The position numbers were made by a program, and so were the translations under genes. A stretch of DNA of 58,856 nt from Pseudomonadota bacterium (GTDB taxonomy: Bacteria; Pseudomonadota; Alphaproteobacteria; Rhizobiales; Xanthobacteraceae): NCBI GenBank assembly GCA_023386635.1, contig JAEWJH010000008.1, positions 1-58,856 of the forward strand, written 5' to 3'. Shown piece by piece: positions 42,932 through 52,604 of the stretch (the first letter of the stretch is position 1; each line of letters begins with the position of its first letter). Below the pieces are notes generated by a model. That model was not told where the DNA came from. It worked only from the letters and a program-made list of their open reading frames with translations, and made no database searches.

Positions 42932-44044
42932 ATGGCGTGCGGAGCAAACACAAAAAGCGGGAACGCGCGACAGCTGGCCTATCGCATGCTCACGGGCGCC
43001 GGGTTGACGATCGCCCTTGCGGCGTCCGCCATGGCCCAGACGGCGCCGGGCACAGTTTCTTCACCCGCACCCGTAACGCCGTCGCCCGCCGCAACAAGAC
43101 CGGCGCCATCGACCACGCTCCCGCCCCTTCCATCGCAACTGCCTTCTCAATTGTCCCCGACGCTGCAGCCGTCGCCTGCGCCGTCGAGCACCGCGATGCC
43201 ATCGCCGATCCCCTCGCCGGACGCAACGGCGCCAAGCGCCGGCTCGAATGCGACACCGGCGCCGTCCTCACCGGTGCCGGCGGAGGCCGCCGCGCCCGCA
43301 GCGGCGCCGTCGTCCGCTTCATCGCGTGTCGATGCCGCTTTGCCGCGTGACCTCAGTCCGTGGGGCATGTTCATGCAGGCGGACATCGTCGTAAAGCTGG
43401 TCATGATCGGCCTCGCGTTCGCGTCGGTGCTGACCTGGACCATCTGGCTCGTCAAGGTGCTCGAACTCTTCGCCGCGCGCCGCCGCCTGAGGACCTCGCT
43501 GGATATCCTCACAAGCGCGCGCTCGCTGGCTGACTGTCGCGCGCGGCTCAAACCCAACCATGCCGCGGCGCCGCTGGTCCGTGCGGCCGAAGCCGAGTTG
43601 CAGCTTTCGGCCGATGCGCTCGAACCGGCCGGCGTCAAGGAACGCCTCGCTTCACGGCTGGCGCAACTGCAAACCAGCGCCACCCGCCGCATCAATCGCG
43701 GGACCGGACTGCTCGCCACGATCGGTTCGACCGCGCCGTTCGTCGGCCTGTTCGGCACCGTCTGGGGCATCATGAACAGCTTCATCGGCATTTCGAAATC
43801 GCAGACCACCAACCTGGCGGTGGTCGCGCCCGGCATCGCCGAAGCCCTGCTGGCAACCGCGCTCGGTCTCGTCGCCGCGATCCCTGCCGTGGTTCTCTAC
43901 AACATGTTCTCGCGCTGGATCGCCGGCTATCGCGTGCTCTACGCCGAAGCATCGAACGAGGTCGAGCGTCTGGTCAGCCGCGATCTCGACCGCGCGGCGC
44001 ACAACAGCCACAAACTGCATGTGCGTGGCATGGCCGCCGAATAA
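42932..44044 (+). CDS. exbB: ExbB-type TonB energiser with extended N-terminus
   Basis: From ATG 42932, seven bases after GGAG, the 370-residue protein has a signal peptide and about 90 Pro/Ser/Ala-rich residues. The MotA/TolQ/ExbB domain follows, with membrane helices near IVVKLVMIGLAFASVLTWTI, GLLATIGSTAPFVGLFGTVW and VAPGIAEALLATALGLVAA. It forms the proton channel with ExbD. The long Pro-rich leader is usual in rhizobial ExbB. Confidence 0.93.
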   Translation: MACGANTKSGNARQLAYRMLTGAGLTIALAASAMAQTAPGTVSSPAPVTPSPAATRPAPSTTLPPLPSQLPSQLSPTLQPSPAPSSTAMPSPIPSPDATAPSAGSNATPAPSSPVPAEAAAPAAAPSSASSRVDAALPRDLSPWGMFMQADIVVKLVMIGLAFASVLTWTIWLVKVLELFAARRRLRTSLDILTSARSLADCRARLKPNHAAAPLVRAAEAELQLSADALEPAGVKERLASRLAQLQTSATRRINRGTGLLATIGSTAPFVGLFGTVWGIMNSFIGISKSQTTNLAVVAPGIAEALLATALGLVAAIPAVVLYNMFSRWIAGYRVLYAEASNEVERLVSRDLDRAAHNSHKLHVRGMAAE

Positions 44045-44071
44045 GTGTGCCCGAGTATCGAGTGATTTGAC

Positions 44072-44500
44072 ATGAGCGCGCGTCTCGACCACGGCGACGA
44101 CGATCTGGCGGAAGTCCACGAGATCAACGTCACCCCGTTTATCGACGTCATTCTGGTGCTGCTGATCATTTTCATGATCGCCGCACCGCTGGCGACCGTC
44201 GACATTGCCGTCGACCTGCCGTCGTCCAACGCGCAGCAGCAGCAGCGCCCGGACAAGCCGGTCTATCTGACGCTGAAATCCGATCTCAGCCTGACGCTCG
44301 GCAACGACCAAAGCGTGCCGCGCGCGGCGCTGGCGAACACGCTGGCGCAGGCGACAAACGGCGACCGCGAACAGCGGCTGTTCCTGCGCGCCGACCGCGC
44401 CGTGCCTTACGGCGAGTTGATGACCTTGATGAACGACCTGCGCAGCGCCGGTTATCTGAAGATCGCGCTGGTCGGCCTCGAGTCGGGCCCCCAACAATGA
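44072..44500 (+). CDS. exbD: ExbD-type TonB energiser
   Basis: The 142-residue protein has one N-terminal membrane helix with the proton-binding aspartate in INVTPFIDVILVLLIIFM, followed by a periplasmic domain (DKPVYLTLKSDLSLTLGN, FLRADRAVPYGELMTLMNDL). It works with ExbB. It overlaps tonB by four bases, so ExbD and TonB are made together. Confidence 0.95.
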   Translation: MSARLDHGDDDLAEVHEINVTPFIDVILVLLIIFMIAAPLATVDIAVDLPSSNAQQQQRPDKPVYLTLKSDLSLTLGNDQSVPRAALANTLAQATNGDREQRLFLRADRAVPYGELMTLMNDLRSAGYLKIALVGLESGPQQ

Positions 44501-45279
44501 GCGGACGCGTGCTGAACCTGTTGCGGCGGCACAGCGGCGAATGCATCCGCTGGAGCACTTGTTTCGCCGTCGTCGCCGCCGTGCATGCGGGCGGCGCGAT
44601 GGCGCTGCTCGCCAACTGGAACAGCAACGATCTCGCCGCCAATCCGCCCGCGATCCTGATCGACCTCGCGCCGATGGCGGTGTCGCCGACAACCGAAACC
44701 ACCGACATGCCGATCGGCGAACAACAGGCCGCCGTCGAGCCGGAGCCGACGCCGCCCGAACCGGAGCCGGAGCCGCAGATCGAACCGCCACCACAGACCG
44801 ACGTGGCGCTCGAGCCGCCCCCCCAGGTCGAGTTGCCGAAACCACCGGAGCCGAAGACGGAGAAGGTGGTCGAAAAGCCGAAAGAAAAGCCGAAGAAGAA
44901 GGAAAAGAAGAAGATCGCAATGGCGCCCACCGCGGCGCCGCATGTCTCGAACGCGCAAGCCGCGCCGGCGTCTGGCGCTGCCGGGCGCGCTGCGATCATG
45001 AACTGGAAGAGCCAGCTCGTGTCGCGGCTCGAGCGCAGCAAACGCTATCCGTCGGACGCGCGCTCGCGCGGTGATCAGGGCGTCGCCTATCTCTCGTTCA
45101 CGGTCGATCGCTCGGGCGCCGTCCACGGGGCGCGGATTTCCCGCAGTTCCGGCTCGGCCGCGCTCGATTCCGAAACGGTGGCGCTCGCCATGCGCGTGTC
45201 TCCGCTGCCGCCACCGCCGCCGGAAATGGGGGGAGGCAGTATCCCGATCGTCGTGCCGATCCGCTACAGCATCCGGTGA
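44497..45279 (+). CDS. tonB: TonB energy-transducing protein
   Basis: The 260-residue protein has an N-terminal membrane anchor around CFAVVAAVHAGGAMALLANW with the family histidine. A rigid Glu-Pro/Lys-Pro spacer follows (PEPEPEPQIEPPPQ, then VEKPKEKPKKKEKKK). The C-terminal TonB domain has SRLERSKRYPSDARSRGDQG and ends VVPIRYSIR. It links the ExbBD motor to the receptor encoded next door. Confidence 0.95.
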   Translation: MSGRVLNLLRRHSGECIRWSTCFAVVAAVHAGGAMALLANWNSNDLAANPPAILIDLAPMAVSPTTETTDMPIGEQQAAVEPEPTPPEPEPEPQIEPPPQTDVALEPPPQVELPKPPEPKTEKVVEKPKEKPKKKEKKKIAMAPTAAPHVSNAQAAPASGAAGRAAIMNWKSQLVSRLERSKRYPSDARSRGDQGVAYLSFTVDRSGAVHGARISRSSGSAALDSETVALAMRVSPLPPPPPEMGGGSIPIVVPIRYSIR

Positions 45280-45508
45280 ACGATCGTTCCTTCTCGTAAT
45301 CGCGGATTGATTCCGTTTCGTTCCCGCTCCGGACTCACATCGGTACAATTTTAGCTATTAACGCTGCGCGCAAACATCGTGCGGCGATCCCTTGCTGTCG
45401 GCCCAATCCACGCCGAAAGATATCCGGATCGGTAACCAAACCGATGCGGCGCCTCATGGGGATGCGGCGCCGTTGCGAAGGGATCGCGGTCAGACCGCGA
45501 AGGGGAAG

Positions 45509-46114
45509 ATGACAAAGTCACGTGCCCATCTGGCCATTGCCGCCACGCTATCCGCAGCCGCTGTCGCCGTTCAGATCGGCGCCGCGCAGGCAGCCCCTGC
45601 GGGTTCATCGCAGCGCCATGAACGTTTCGCCTCGGTGACGCCGGCCGAACCGCTGCTGCGCAGCCGCAGCGACGCGGCACAGCAGGCGGCCCAGGTGCCC
45701 GGCGCCACCGCGCTGCTTCTCGAAGCGCTGCGCTGGCGCGGCCACACCGCCAAGCAGATCGGCGTGCCGAGCCAGCTCTGGTGCGCGGATTTCATGAACT
45801 TCGTCCTGAAGCGTGCCGGCGGCAAAGGCACCGGATCGCGCGCGGCGCGCTCATTCCTCAAATACGGCAAGCTGCTGGACGGGCCACGTGTTGGCGCCAT
45901 CGCGATCCTGTATCGCGGCCCGAACAACGGCCATGTCGGCGTGGTGCGCGGCACCGATGGCCAAGGAAACCCCATCCTGATCTCCGGCAATCACGGTCCG
46001 ACGGTGATGCAGTCGACCTATCCGAAGGAGCGCGTGCTCGGCTATGTGATGCCGCCGGACTACGTGCTGCACGAGATGGCTGCGGCCGCGCGAAAAGCCG
46101 CTTCGGCGGAGTAA
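45509..46114 (+). CDS. Secreted CHAP-type peptidoglycan hydrolase-like protein
   Basis: From ATG 45509 (AGGGGAAG directly upstream) the 201-residue protein has a signal peptide (LAIAATLSAAAVAVQIGAAQ) and a compact domain with a catalytic cysteine in LWCADFMNFVLK and histidine in NNGHVGVVRG, followed by ILISGNHGPTV. This Cys/His pair and spacing fit the CHAP-like amidase/endopeptidase family (TIGR02594 type). It may cut or remodel cell-wall peptides. It has no link to iron apart from its position after tonB. Confidence 0.8.
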   Translation: MTKSRAHLAIAATLSAAAVAVQIGAAQAAPAGSSQRHERFASVTPAEPLLRSRSDAAQQAAQVPGATALLLEALRWRGHTAKQIGVPSQLWCADFMNFVLKRAGGKGTGSRAARSFLKYGKLLDGPRVGAIAILYRGPNNGHVGVVRGTDGQGNPILISGNHGPTVMQSTYPKERVLGYVMPPDYVLHEMAAAARKAASAE

Positions 46115-46117
46115 GCG

Positions 46118-46135
46118 CCGTTAACTGATTAACGG
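46118..46135. repeat. Short perfect inverted repeat
   Basis: CCGTTAA-ctga-TTAACGG lies four bases after the CHAP gene stop. There is no T tract, so it may be an operator for the TPR gene or a weak RNA hairpin. Confidence 0.5.
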
Positions 46136-46247
46136 TGACGTGGGCGTTAGTGTTAAATTGATCCGTTCATTTCCCGTCGAACACATCGCATTAGATTAAT
46201 CGCCGAACGGACAGGCATTTTTATTGCCAGGCCCTCGATCGGTGGCG

Positions 46248-49200
46248 ATGACAACAGCGCGTCTTTCATGGATGGTCGTAGCAGGCTCGGCAGCGGTTTT
46301 TCTGCTGCCGCTCGGCGCTGTCGCACAGACCAGTGAGCAGGTGTCCGCTTGCGCCGGCAAGAGCGGGAACGCGGCCGCGCAAATCGACAGTTGCACGGCG
46401 ATCATCGACACCAGGCCGCCGGAGCGCGAGAAGGAGCCGAAGGAGAAGGCGGCGAAAAACAGCAAAGCCGCCAAGGCGGCGAAGCACGCCAAAAGCGCCA
46501 GGGATGCAAAACACGCCGCCGCGCTCGAACATCTCAAAAGCGCCAAGGCGGACGCCTACCGCAACCGCGCCGACGCCTATCGCAGCCGCGGCGATCTCGA
46601 TCGCGCGCTGCGCGATTATGACGAATCGCTTGCGCTCGACGGCAAGGACGCGGCCGCCTACTACAATCGCGGCCTGACGCATCGCCAGAAAGGCAACCTC
46701 GATCGCGCGGTGCAGGACTTCGAGCAGGCGGTCCGTTTCGACCCGAAGAACGCGGATTATATCTCAACCCGCAGCCACGCTTATTACGACAAGCGCGACT
46801 ATGCGCATGCGATCGAAAGCCTGAATCAGGCCATCAAGCTCAACCCCAATGCGGCGCTTCCGTATTTCAACCGCGGCATGGCGTTCCGCGCCAAGGGCGA
46901 GCCGGACCGCGCCATTCCCGATTACGACCGCGCGATCAAGATCAATTCCGGCGATTTCTTCGCCCTGCACGCGCGCGGCCTCGCCTATCGCGACCTGCGC
47001 GACTACGAGCGCGCGATCCAGGACTTCGATCAGGCGATCAAGCTGAAGCCGGACTACGTGCTCGCTTTCAACGACCGCGGCATCGCCTTCGCATCGAAAG
47101 GGATGGCCGATCGCGCCATCGAGGATTTCGACCGCGCGATCCTGATCGATCCGCGCGATGCTTTCGCCTACAACAACCGCGGCCTCGCCTATCGCAACCG
47201 CGGAGAGACCAACCGCGCCATCAAGGACTTCGACCAGGCGATCCTGCTCAACGCCAACTATATTCTGGCCTATTACAACCGCGGCAATGCCTATTACGAT
47301 AAGCGCGACTACGACCGCGCGATCAGGAACTACGACCAGGCCATCACGCTCGACCCGGCCTATGCGCTCGCTTATTACGACCGCGGCGTCTCGTACTATG
47401 AAAAGCGCGATTACGACCGGGCGCTGAGCGACCTGACCCAGGCGGTCAAGCTCGATCCGAAGGATTCCCTGGCGCGCTATAATCGCGGCGTCACCCATCA
47501 CGCGCGCGGTGAATACGATCAGGCTATCGCAGACTTCAACGACGCACTGAAACTCGACGGCAAGAGCGCCCGCACCTACTACAATCGCGGCCTCGCCTAT
47601 CGCGCCAAGCACGACAACGACCGCGCCATCGCCGACCTGACACAGGCGCTGAAGCTCGATGAGAAGAGCGCGCCCACCTATCTCGCGCGCGCCGAAACAT
47701 TCCGCGACAAGGGCGACATGGACAAAGCGGTCGCCGACCTCAACCAGACAATCAAAATCGATCCGAACAATCCCGTTGCTTACTACGAGCGGGCGCTGAT
47801 CCTCGCTGGCCGCAAGGACTATGATCGCGCCATCGCCGACCTCAATATGGCGATCAATATCCGGCCCGACGACCGTGAGGCCTTCAACGCCCGCGGCCTC
47901 GCCTATATCGGCAAGGGCGATGTCAGCCGCGCCATCGTCGACTTCGACCAGGCGATCCGGATCGATCCAAAGTTCCTGGCGGCGCTCAACAATCGCGGCG
48001 ACGCGTTCCAGAAGTGGCGCGACTACGACCGCGCGCTGGCCGATTTCGATCAGGTGATCAGCCTCAATGCGAACTACGCGCCGGCCTATCTCAGCCGCGG
48101 CCTCGCTTACGTCCAGAAGCGCGACACCGATCGCGCCGCACAGGACTTCTCGCGGGCGATCCAGATCGATCCGAAGTTCGCCGTCGCCTATAAAGAGCGC
48201 GGCCAGATCTATCGAGGGCGGGGCGAGTTGTCGCGCGCCATTGCCGATCTGGATGAGGCGATCAAGCTCGATGCGCGCTTCGCCGATTCCTGGCACAATC
48301 GCGGTCTCACCTATGTCGATCGACGCGATTTCGACAAGGCGGTCGCCGACCTGACCCAAGCGGCGCGGCTCGACGGCAACAATCCGACGATCCTGCATGA
48401 TCGCGGCCTCGCCTATCGCGAGCGGCACGACTATGACCGCGCTATCGCGGATTTCGATCAGGCGTTGAAGCTCGACCCGAAATACGTGATGAGCTATGTC
48501 GATCGCGGCATCGCGCTGCGCGGCAAGGGCGATCACGATCGCGCGGTGCGGGACTTCGACCAGGCGATCAAGATCGATCCGAAGTTCGCTAACGCCTTTA
48601 CCGAGCGCGCCAACACCCACGCCATGCGCGGAAAATTCGATCTCGCGCTCAAGGATTATGATCAGGCGATCCGGTTCAATCCGAATCTCGATTCCGTCTA
48701 CAACAGCCGCGGCATGGCCTATCGCAATCGGGGAGACCTCGATAAAGCCCTGGCCGATTTCGACCGTGCAGCCACGCTCAATCCGGGCAACGCCATCGCC
48801 CTCAACAATCGCGGCCTGATTCATCAGGCGCGCAACGATCTCGACGCCGCCATCGCCGACTTCAGTCAGGCGCTGAAAGCACGGCCGGAATACGACGTCG
48901 CATTGAACAATCGCGGCCTCGCCTATCGCGCCAAGGGCGACGCAGCGCGCGCCATCGCCGATTTCGATCTCGCGGTGAAGAACAATCCCGGCTTCACCGT
49001 CGCTCTATTCAACCGGGGCGATTCCTACGAGGCCGTCGGCGAGCACGACCGCGCCATCCGCGACCTCGATCAGGTGCTCAAGGCCAATCCCGGCTACGCA
49101 GCCGCCTACAATACGCGCGGCACCGCTTATCTGAACAAGAAGGATTACGACCGCGCCATCGGCGACTTCACGCAGGCGCTCAAGGGCAATTCGTCGCTCG

Positions 49201-52200
49201 CCACCGCCTATAATCATCGCGGCACGGCCTATCGGGCCAAGGGCGAGCATGAGCGGGCAATCGCGGACTTTTCGCAGGCGATCAAACTCGAAAACGGCTT
49301 TGCGCTCGCTTATTACAACCGTGGCAACGCTTATGCCGATCGCAGCGATTTCGAGCGCGCCATCGCCGATCTTAGCCAGGCGCTGAAACTCAGTCCAGCC
49401 TCGGCCAGCGCCTATTACGACCGCGGCATCGCCTACGGTCTCAAGGGAGACGCCGACCGCGCCATCGCCGATTTCGACGAGGCATTGAAACTCGAGCCGA
49501 ATAACGCGCTCGCGCTGAACAATCGCGGCTTCGCCTATCGCAACAAAGGCGACTTCGACAAGGCCATTGCCGACTTCACCCAGGCGGCAAAGCTCAATCC
49601 GAACTATGCGACCGCGTTCTACAACCGCGCCAATGCCTATTCCGACAAGCGGGAATACGACCGCGCCATCGCCGACTTCGATCAGGCGATCAAGCTCAAC
49701 GCACAGGATACATTCGCGCTGCACGACCGCGGCATCGTCTATTTCGAGAAGAAGGACTATGACCACGCCATCGCCGACTTCGACCGGCTGGCCAAGGTCA
49801 ATCCGAACTACGCCGTTGCAGGTCGCACCGACGCGCGCAATCAGCGGGGCTATGACCGCGCGCTGAACGATACGGCGCAGCCGCTGCGCGTCAGCGCCAA
49901 ATTCGCGCTCGCCTTTGCCGACCGCGCCAGCGCGCTGGCGTCGAAAGGCGATGTCGATAAAGCGCTTGCCGACCTCAATCAGGCGATCAAGATCAACCCG
50001 GGCTATGCGGCAGCGTTCTATGAGCGCGGCGCGCTTTATTACCGCAAGCAGGATTTCGAGAAGGCGGTTCAGAACTTCGGCGAGGCGATCAAGCTCGATC
50101 CGAAGGAAGCCTCTGCCTATTTCGATCGCGGCGTCGCCTTCTACGAGAAGCAGTATTATGACCGCGCGGTCGCCGACTTCGAGCAGGTGATGAAGCTTGA
50201 GCCGAAGAATGCTCAGGCCCGCTATAACCGCGGCATCGCCTTCGCCGAGAAGCGCGACTATGCGCGGGCCGTCGCCGATTTCAACGAGGCGATCAAACTC
50301 GATGGCAAGATGGCGCTCGCCTTCCAGCACCGCGGCAACGCCTATGCCAGCCAGGGCGATCTGGAGCGTGCGCTTGCCGACCTCACGCAGGCGGCGACGC
50401 TCGATGCGCAGAACGCGGCGGCGTTCAACGATCGCGGCATCGTGCTCGCCGCCAGGGGCGAGATCGATCAGGCGATCGCCGACTTCTCGCAGGGGCTGAA
50501 AATCAACGCAAAATATCCGGCCGCATACAACAATCGCGGCGCCGCGTTTGCCGCCAAGGGCCAGACCGAACGCGCGCTTGCCGATTTCGATCAGTCGCTG
50601 AAGTACAATGCGTCATACGCCCTGAGCTATTACAACCGGGGCAATTCCTATCTCGACAAGGGCGACCTCGACCGCGCCGCGGCAGACTACGAAAAGGCGC
50701 TGAAGCTTAACGGCTCCGACATCTACTCCTATCACAACCGCGCCCAGGCGCTCGCCGGCAAGCGCAATTTCGATGCGGCGATTGCCGACTATACGCAGGA
50801 TATCAAGATCAGCCCCACCCATGCGGCCGCATTCAACGGCCGCGCCATCGCCTATGCGATGAAGGGCGATTACGACCGCGCGATCGCCGATCTCGACCAA
50901 GGGCTCAAGCTCGATCCCAATAGCGCGCTCGGTGCTTTCAACCGTGGCCAGGTCTGGCGCGAAAAAGGCAATGCGGACCGTGCGATCCAGAACTTCGATC
51001 AGGCCATCCGGCTGAACCCGAACGACCCGTCGGCGATCTATGCACGCGGCCGCGCCTTCCTCGACAAGCGGGACTTCGCAAAGGCCATCGCCGATTTCGA
51101 CAAGGTGCTGGCACTGCAGGCCGACCACACCGGCGCGCTCTATGACCGGGCGCTGGCCGCCGGCGCATCGCGCGACAGCGCGCGCGCCATCGCCGATCTG
51201 GATCAGCTCATCAAGCTCGAGCCGAAGAGCGCCCGCGCATTCTATAATCGCGGCGTCGCTTACGAGCAGAAGGGCGAGGTCGACCGCGCGCTCGCCGACT
51301 GGAACCAGGCGTTCCAGCTCGACTCAAAATTTGCTCCGGCGCTGGTTCAGCGCGGCATCAGCTTCTACGAGAAACGCGATTACGACAAAGCCATCGCCGA
51401 ATTCGGTCAGGCGATCGGCCTGATGCCGAATTCCGACGATGCGCATGTGATGCGAGGCCTCGCCTACCGCGACAAGGGCGACTACGACCGCGCCGTTGCC
51501 GATTTCGCGCAGGCGTTGAAGCTCGATCCCCGCAACGCGACGGCATGGGCCAACCGCGGCGTCTCTTATCGCAACAAGGGCGATCTCGGCGCTGCCCTCG
51601 CCGACCTCGATCAGGCGCTCAAGCTCGACGGCAAGCTGGCGTCCGCCTTCGCCGATCGCGGCGTAACCTATGGTCTGCGCGGCGAGACCGACCGTGCCAT
51701 CGCCGACCTCGATCACGCGATCAAGCTCGATCCGAAGAACGCCGTCGCGCTGAATAACCGCGGCCTCTCCTGGCGGCAGAAAGGCGATCCCGAACGCGCG
51801 CTGGCTGACGTCACCGCGGCGATCAAGCTCAATCCGGCCTATGCGGCGGCGCATGCGACGCGCGGCGATATTCTTCTCGAAAAGCGCGACTTCGACGGCG
51901 CGATCGCCGCCTTCGACGAAGCGATCAAGCTCGCCCCCGCCTATGCGCCGGCCTACAACAGCCGCGGCCTCGCTTACGACGCCAAGCGCGACTACGACCG
52001 CGCCATTGCCGACTTCACGGAGTCGCTCAAGCGCGATGCGAAGAACGCCGCGGTCTACAACAATCGCGGCTTCACGTTCCGCAGCATGGGCCAGCACGAG
52101 AAGGCGATCCAGGACTACGATAAGGCGCTGTCGCTCAATCCAGGCTACGCCATGGCGCTCTATAACCGCGGCATCGCCTATTACGACGCCCGGCAATATG

Positions 52201-52469
52201 ACCGCGCCTCGGCCGACATGAACCAGGCGATCAAGCTCAATCCGAACTTCGGCAATGTGGTGAGCGATCGCGCCAGCGCGTTGCGCGAGGCCCGCGACTA
52301 TGACCGCGCGCTGTCGCCGGTCGCCGCGCCGCCGGCCGGCTTCGCTCCCGCCGCGCCGCTCCGGCCGGTCTATGCCAGCCGCCGCGAAGGCGACCGCATC
52401 ATGCAGGATCCCGCCCCGGCGCTCCGCAACGAAGCCGCCAACGCGCTCGCCCTGCAGATCAATCACTAG
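46248..52469 (+). CDS. Giant secreted TPR solenoid protein
   Basis: The 2073-residue protein starts with a signal peptide (MTTARLSWMVVAGSAAVFLL, cut after VAQ) and a short cysteine-containing segment (VSACAG...DSCTAIID). A Lys/Ala-rich stretch follows at about residues 60-100. From about residue 102 to 2035 it is 57 successive TPR units of 34 residues with no linker, each close to AxAYxNRGxAYxxKGDYDRA followed by IADFDQAIKLDPxx. Unit 33 alone is short (31 residues). The last 40 residues are Pro/Ala-rich. It is probably a periplasmic scaffold; partners are unknown. ATG 46248 is chosen over the TTG at 46224. Confidence 0.92.
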   Translation: MTTARLSWMVVAGSAAVFLLPLGAVAQTSEQVSACAGKSGNAAAQIDSCTAIIDTRPPEREKEPKEKAAKNSKAAKAAKHAKSARDAKHAAALEHLKSAKADAYRNRADAYRSRGDLDRALRDYDESLALDGKDAAAYYNRGLTHRQKGNLDRAVQDFEQAVRFDPKNADYISTRSHAYYDKRDYAHAIESLNQAIKLNPNAALPYFNRGMAFRAKGEPDRAIPDYDRAIKINSGDFFALHARGLAYRDLRDYERAIQDFDQAIKLKPDYVLAFNDRGIAFASKGMADRAIEDFDRAILIDPRDAFAYNNRGLAYRNRGETNRAIKDFDQAILLNANYILAYYNRGNAYYDKRDYDRAIRNYDQAITLDPAYALAYYDRGVSYYEKRDYDRALSDLTQAVKLDPKDSLARYNRGVTHHARGEYDQAIADFNDALKLDGKSARTYYNRGLAYRAKHDNDRAIADLTQALKLDEKSAPTYLARAETFRDKGDMDKAVADLNQTIKIDPNNPVAYYERALILAGRKDYDRAIADLNMAINIRPDDREAFNARGLAYIGKGDVSRAIVDFDQAIRIDPKFLAALNNRGDAFQKWRDYDRALADFDQVISLNANYAPAYLSRGLAYVQKRDTDRAAQDFSRAIQIDPKFAVAYKERGQIYRGRGELSRAIADLDEAIKLDARFADSWHNRGLTYVDRRDFDKAVADLTQAARLDGNNPTILHDRGLAYRERHDYDRAIADFDQALKLDPKYVMSYVDRGIALRGKGDHDRAVRDFDQAIKIDPKFANAFTERANTHAMRGKFDLALKDYDQAIRFNPNLDSVYNSRGMAYRNRGDLDKALADFDRAATLNPGNAIALNNRGLIHQARNDLDAAIADFSQALKARPEYDVALNNRGLAYRAKGDAARAIADFDLAVKNNPGFTVALFNRGDSYEAVGEHDRAIRDLDQVLKANPGYAAAYNTRGTAYLNKKDYDRAIGDFTQALKGNSSLATAYNHRGTAYRAKGEHERAIADFSQAIKLENGFALAYYNRGNAYADRSDFERAIADLSQALKLSPASASAYYDRGIAYGLKGDADRAIADFDEALKLEPNNALALNNRGFAYRNKGDFDKAIADFTQAAKLNPNYATAFYNRANAYSDKREYDRAIADFDQAIKLNAQDTFALHDRGIVYFEKKDYDHAIADFDRLAKVNPNYAVAGRTDARNQRGYDRALNDTAQPLRVSAKFALAFADRASALASKGDVDKALADLNQAIKINPGYAAAFYERGALYYRKQDFEKAVQNFGEAIKLDPKEASAYFDRGVAFYEKQYYDRAVADFEQVMKLEPKNAQARYNRGIAFAEKRDYARAVADFNEAIKLDGKMALAFQHRGNAYASQGDLERALADLTQAATLDAQNAAAFNDRGIVLAARGEIDQAIADFSQGLKINAKYPAAYNNRGAAFAAKGQTERALADFDQSLKYNASYALSYYNRGNSYLDKGDLDRAAADYEKALKLNGSDIYSYHNRAQALAGKRNFDAAIADYTQDIKISPTHAAAFNGRAIAYAMKGDYDRAIADLDQGLKLDPNSALGAFNRGQVWREKGNADRAIQNFDQAIRLNPNDPSAIYARGRAFLDKRDFAKAIADFDKVLALQADHTGALYDRALAAGASRDSARAIADLDQLIKLEPKSARAFYNRGVAYEQKGEVDRALADWNQAFQLDSKFAPALVQRGISFYEKRDYDKAIAEFGQAIGLMPNSDDAHVMRGLAYRDKGDYDRAVADFAQALKLDPRNATAWANRGVSYRNKGDLGAALADLDQALKLDGKLASAFADRGVTYGLRGETDRAIADLDHAIKLDPKNAVALNNRGLSWRQKGDPERALADVTAAIKLNPAYAAAHATRGDILLEKRDFDGAIAAFDEAIKLAPAYAPAYNSRGLAYDAKRDYDRAIADFTESLKRDAKNAAVYNNRGFTFRSMGQHEKAIQDYDKALSLNPGYAMALYNRGIAYYDARQYDRASADMNQAIKLNPNFGNVVSDRASALREARDYDRALSPVAAPPAGFAPAAPLRPVYASRREGDRIMQDPAPALRNEAANALALQINH

Positions 52470-52604
52470 CGTCCGGGCCGCGTTTCGTCTGTCTGACGGG
52501 GACATAGCGGGCGCATTAACAATGCGTCCGCTGTGGACAAACACGCCCGCTGAAGTGCCGGAAAGTGCTAGGGTCCGCCGTTCTCGGGTCGGATTGGCGT
52601 CGTG

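Noticed and set aside
46551..52350. CRISPR-like periodic DNA repeat (102-base period)
   Set aside because: The period is that of the 34-residue TPR codons; repeats are degenerate and fully coding, without spacers.
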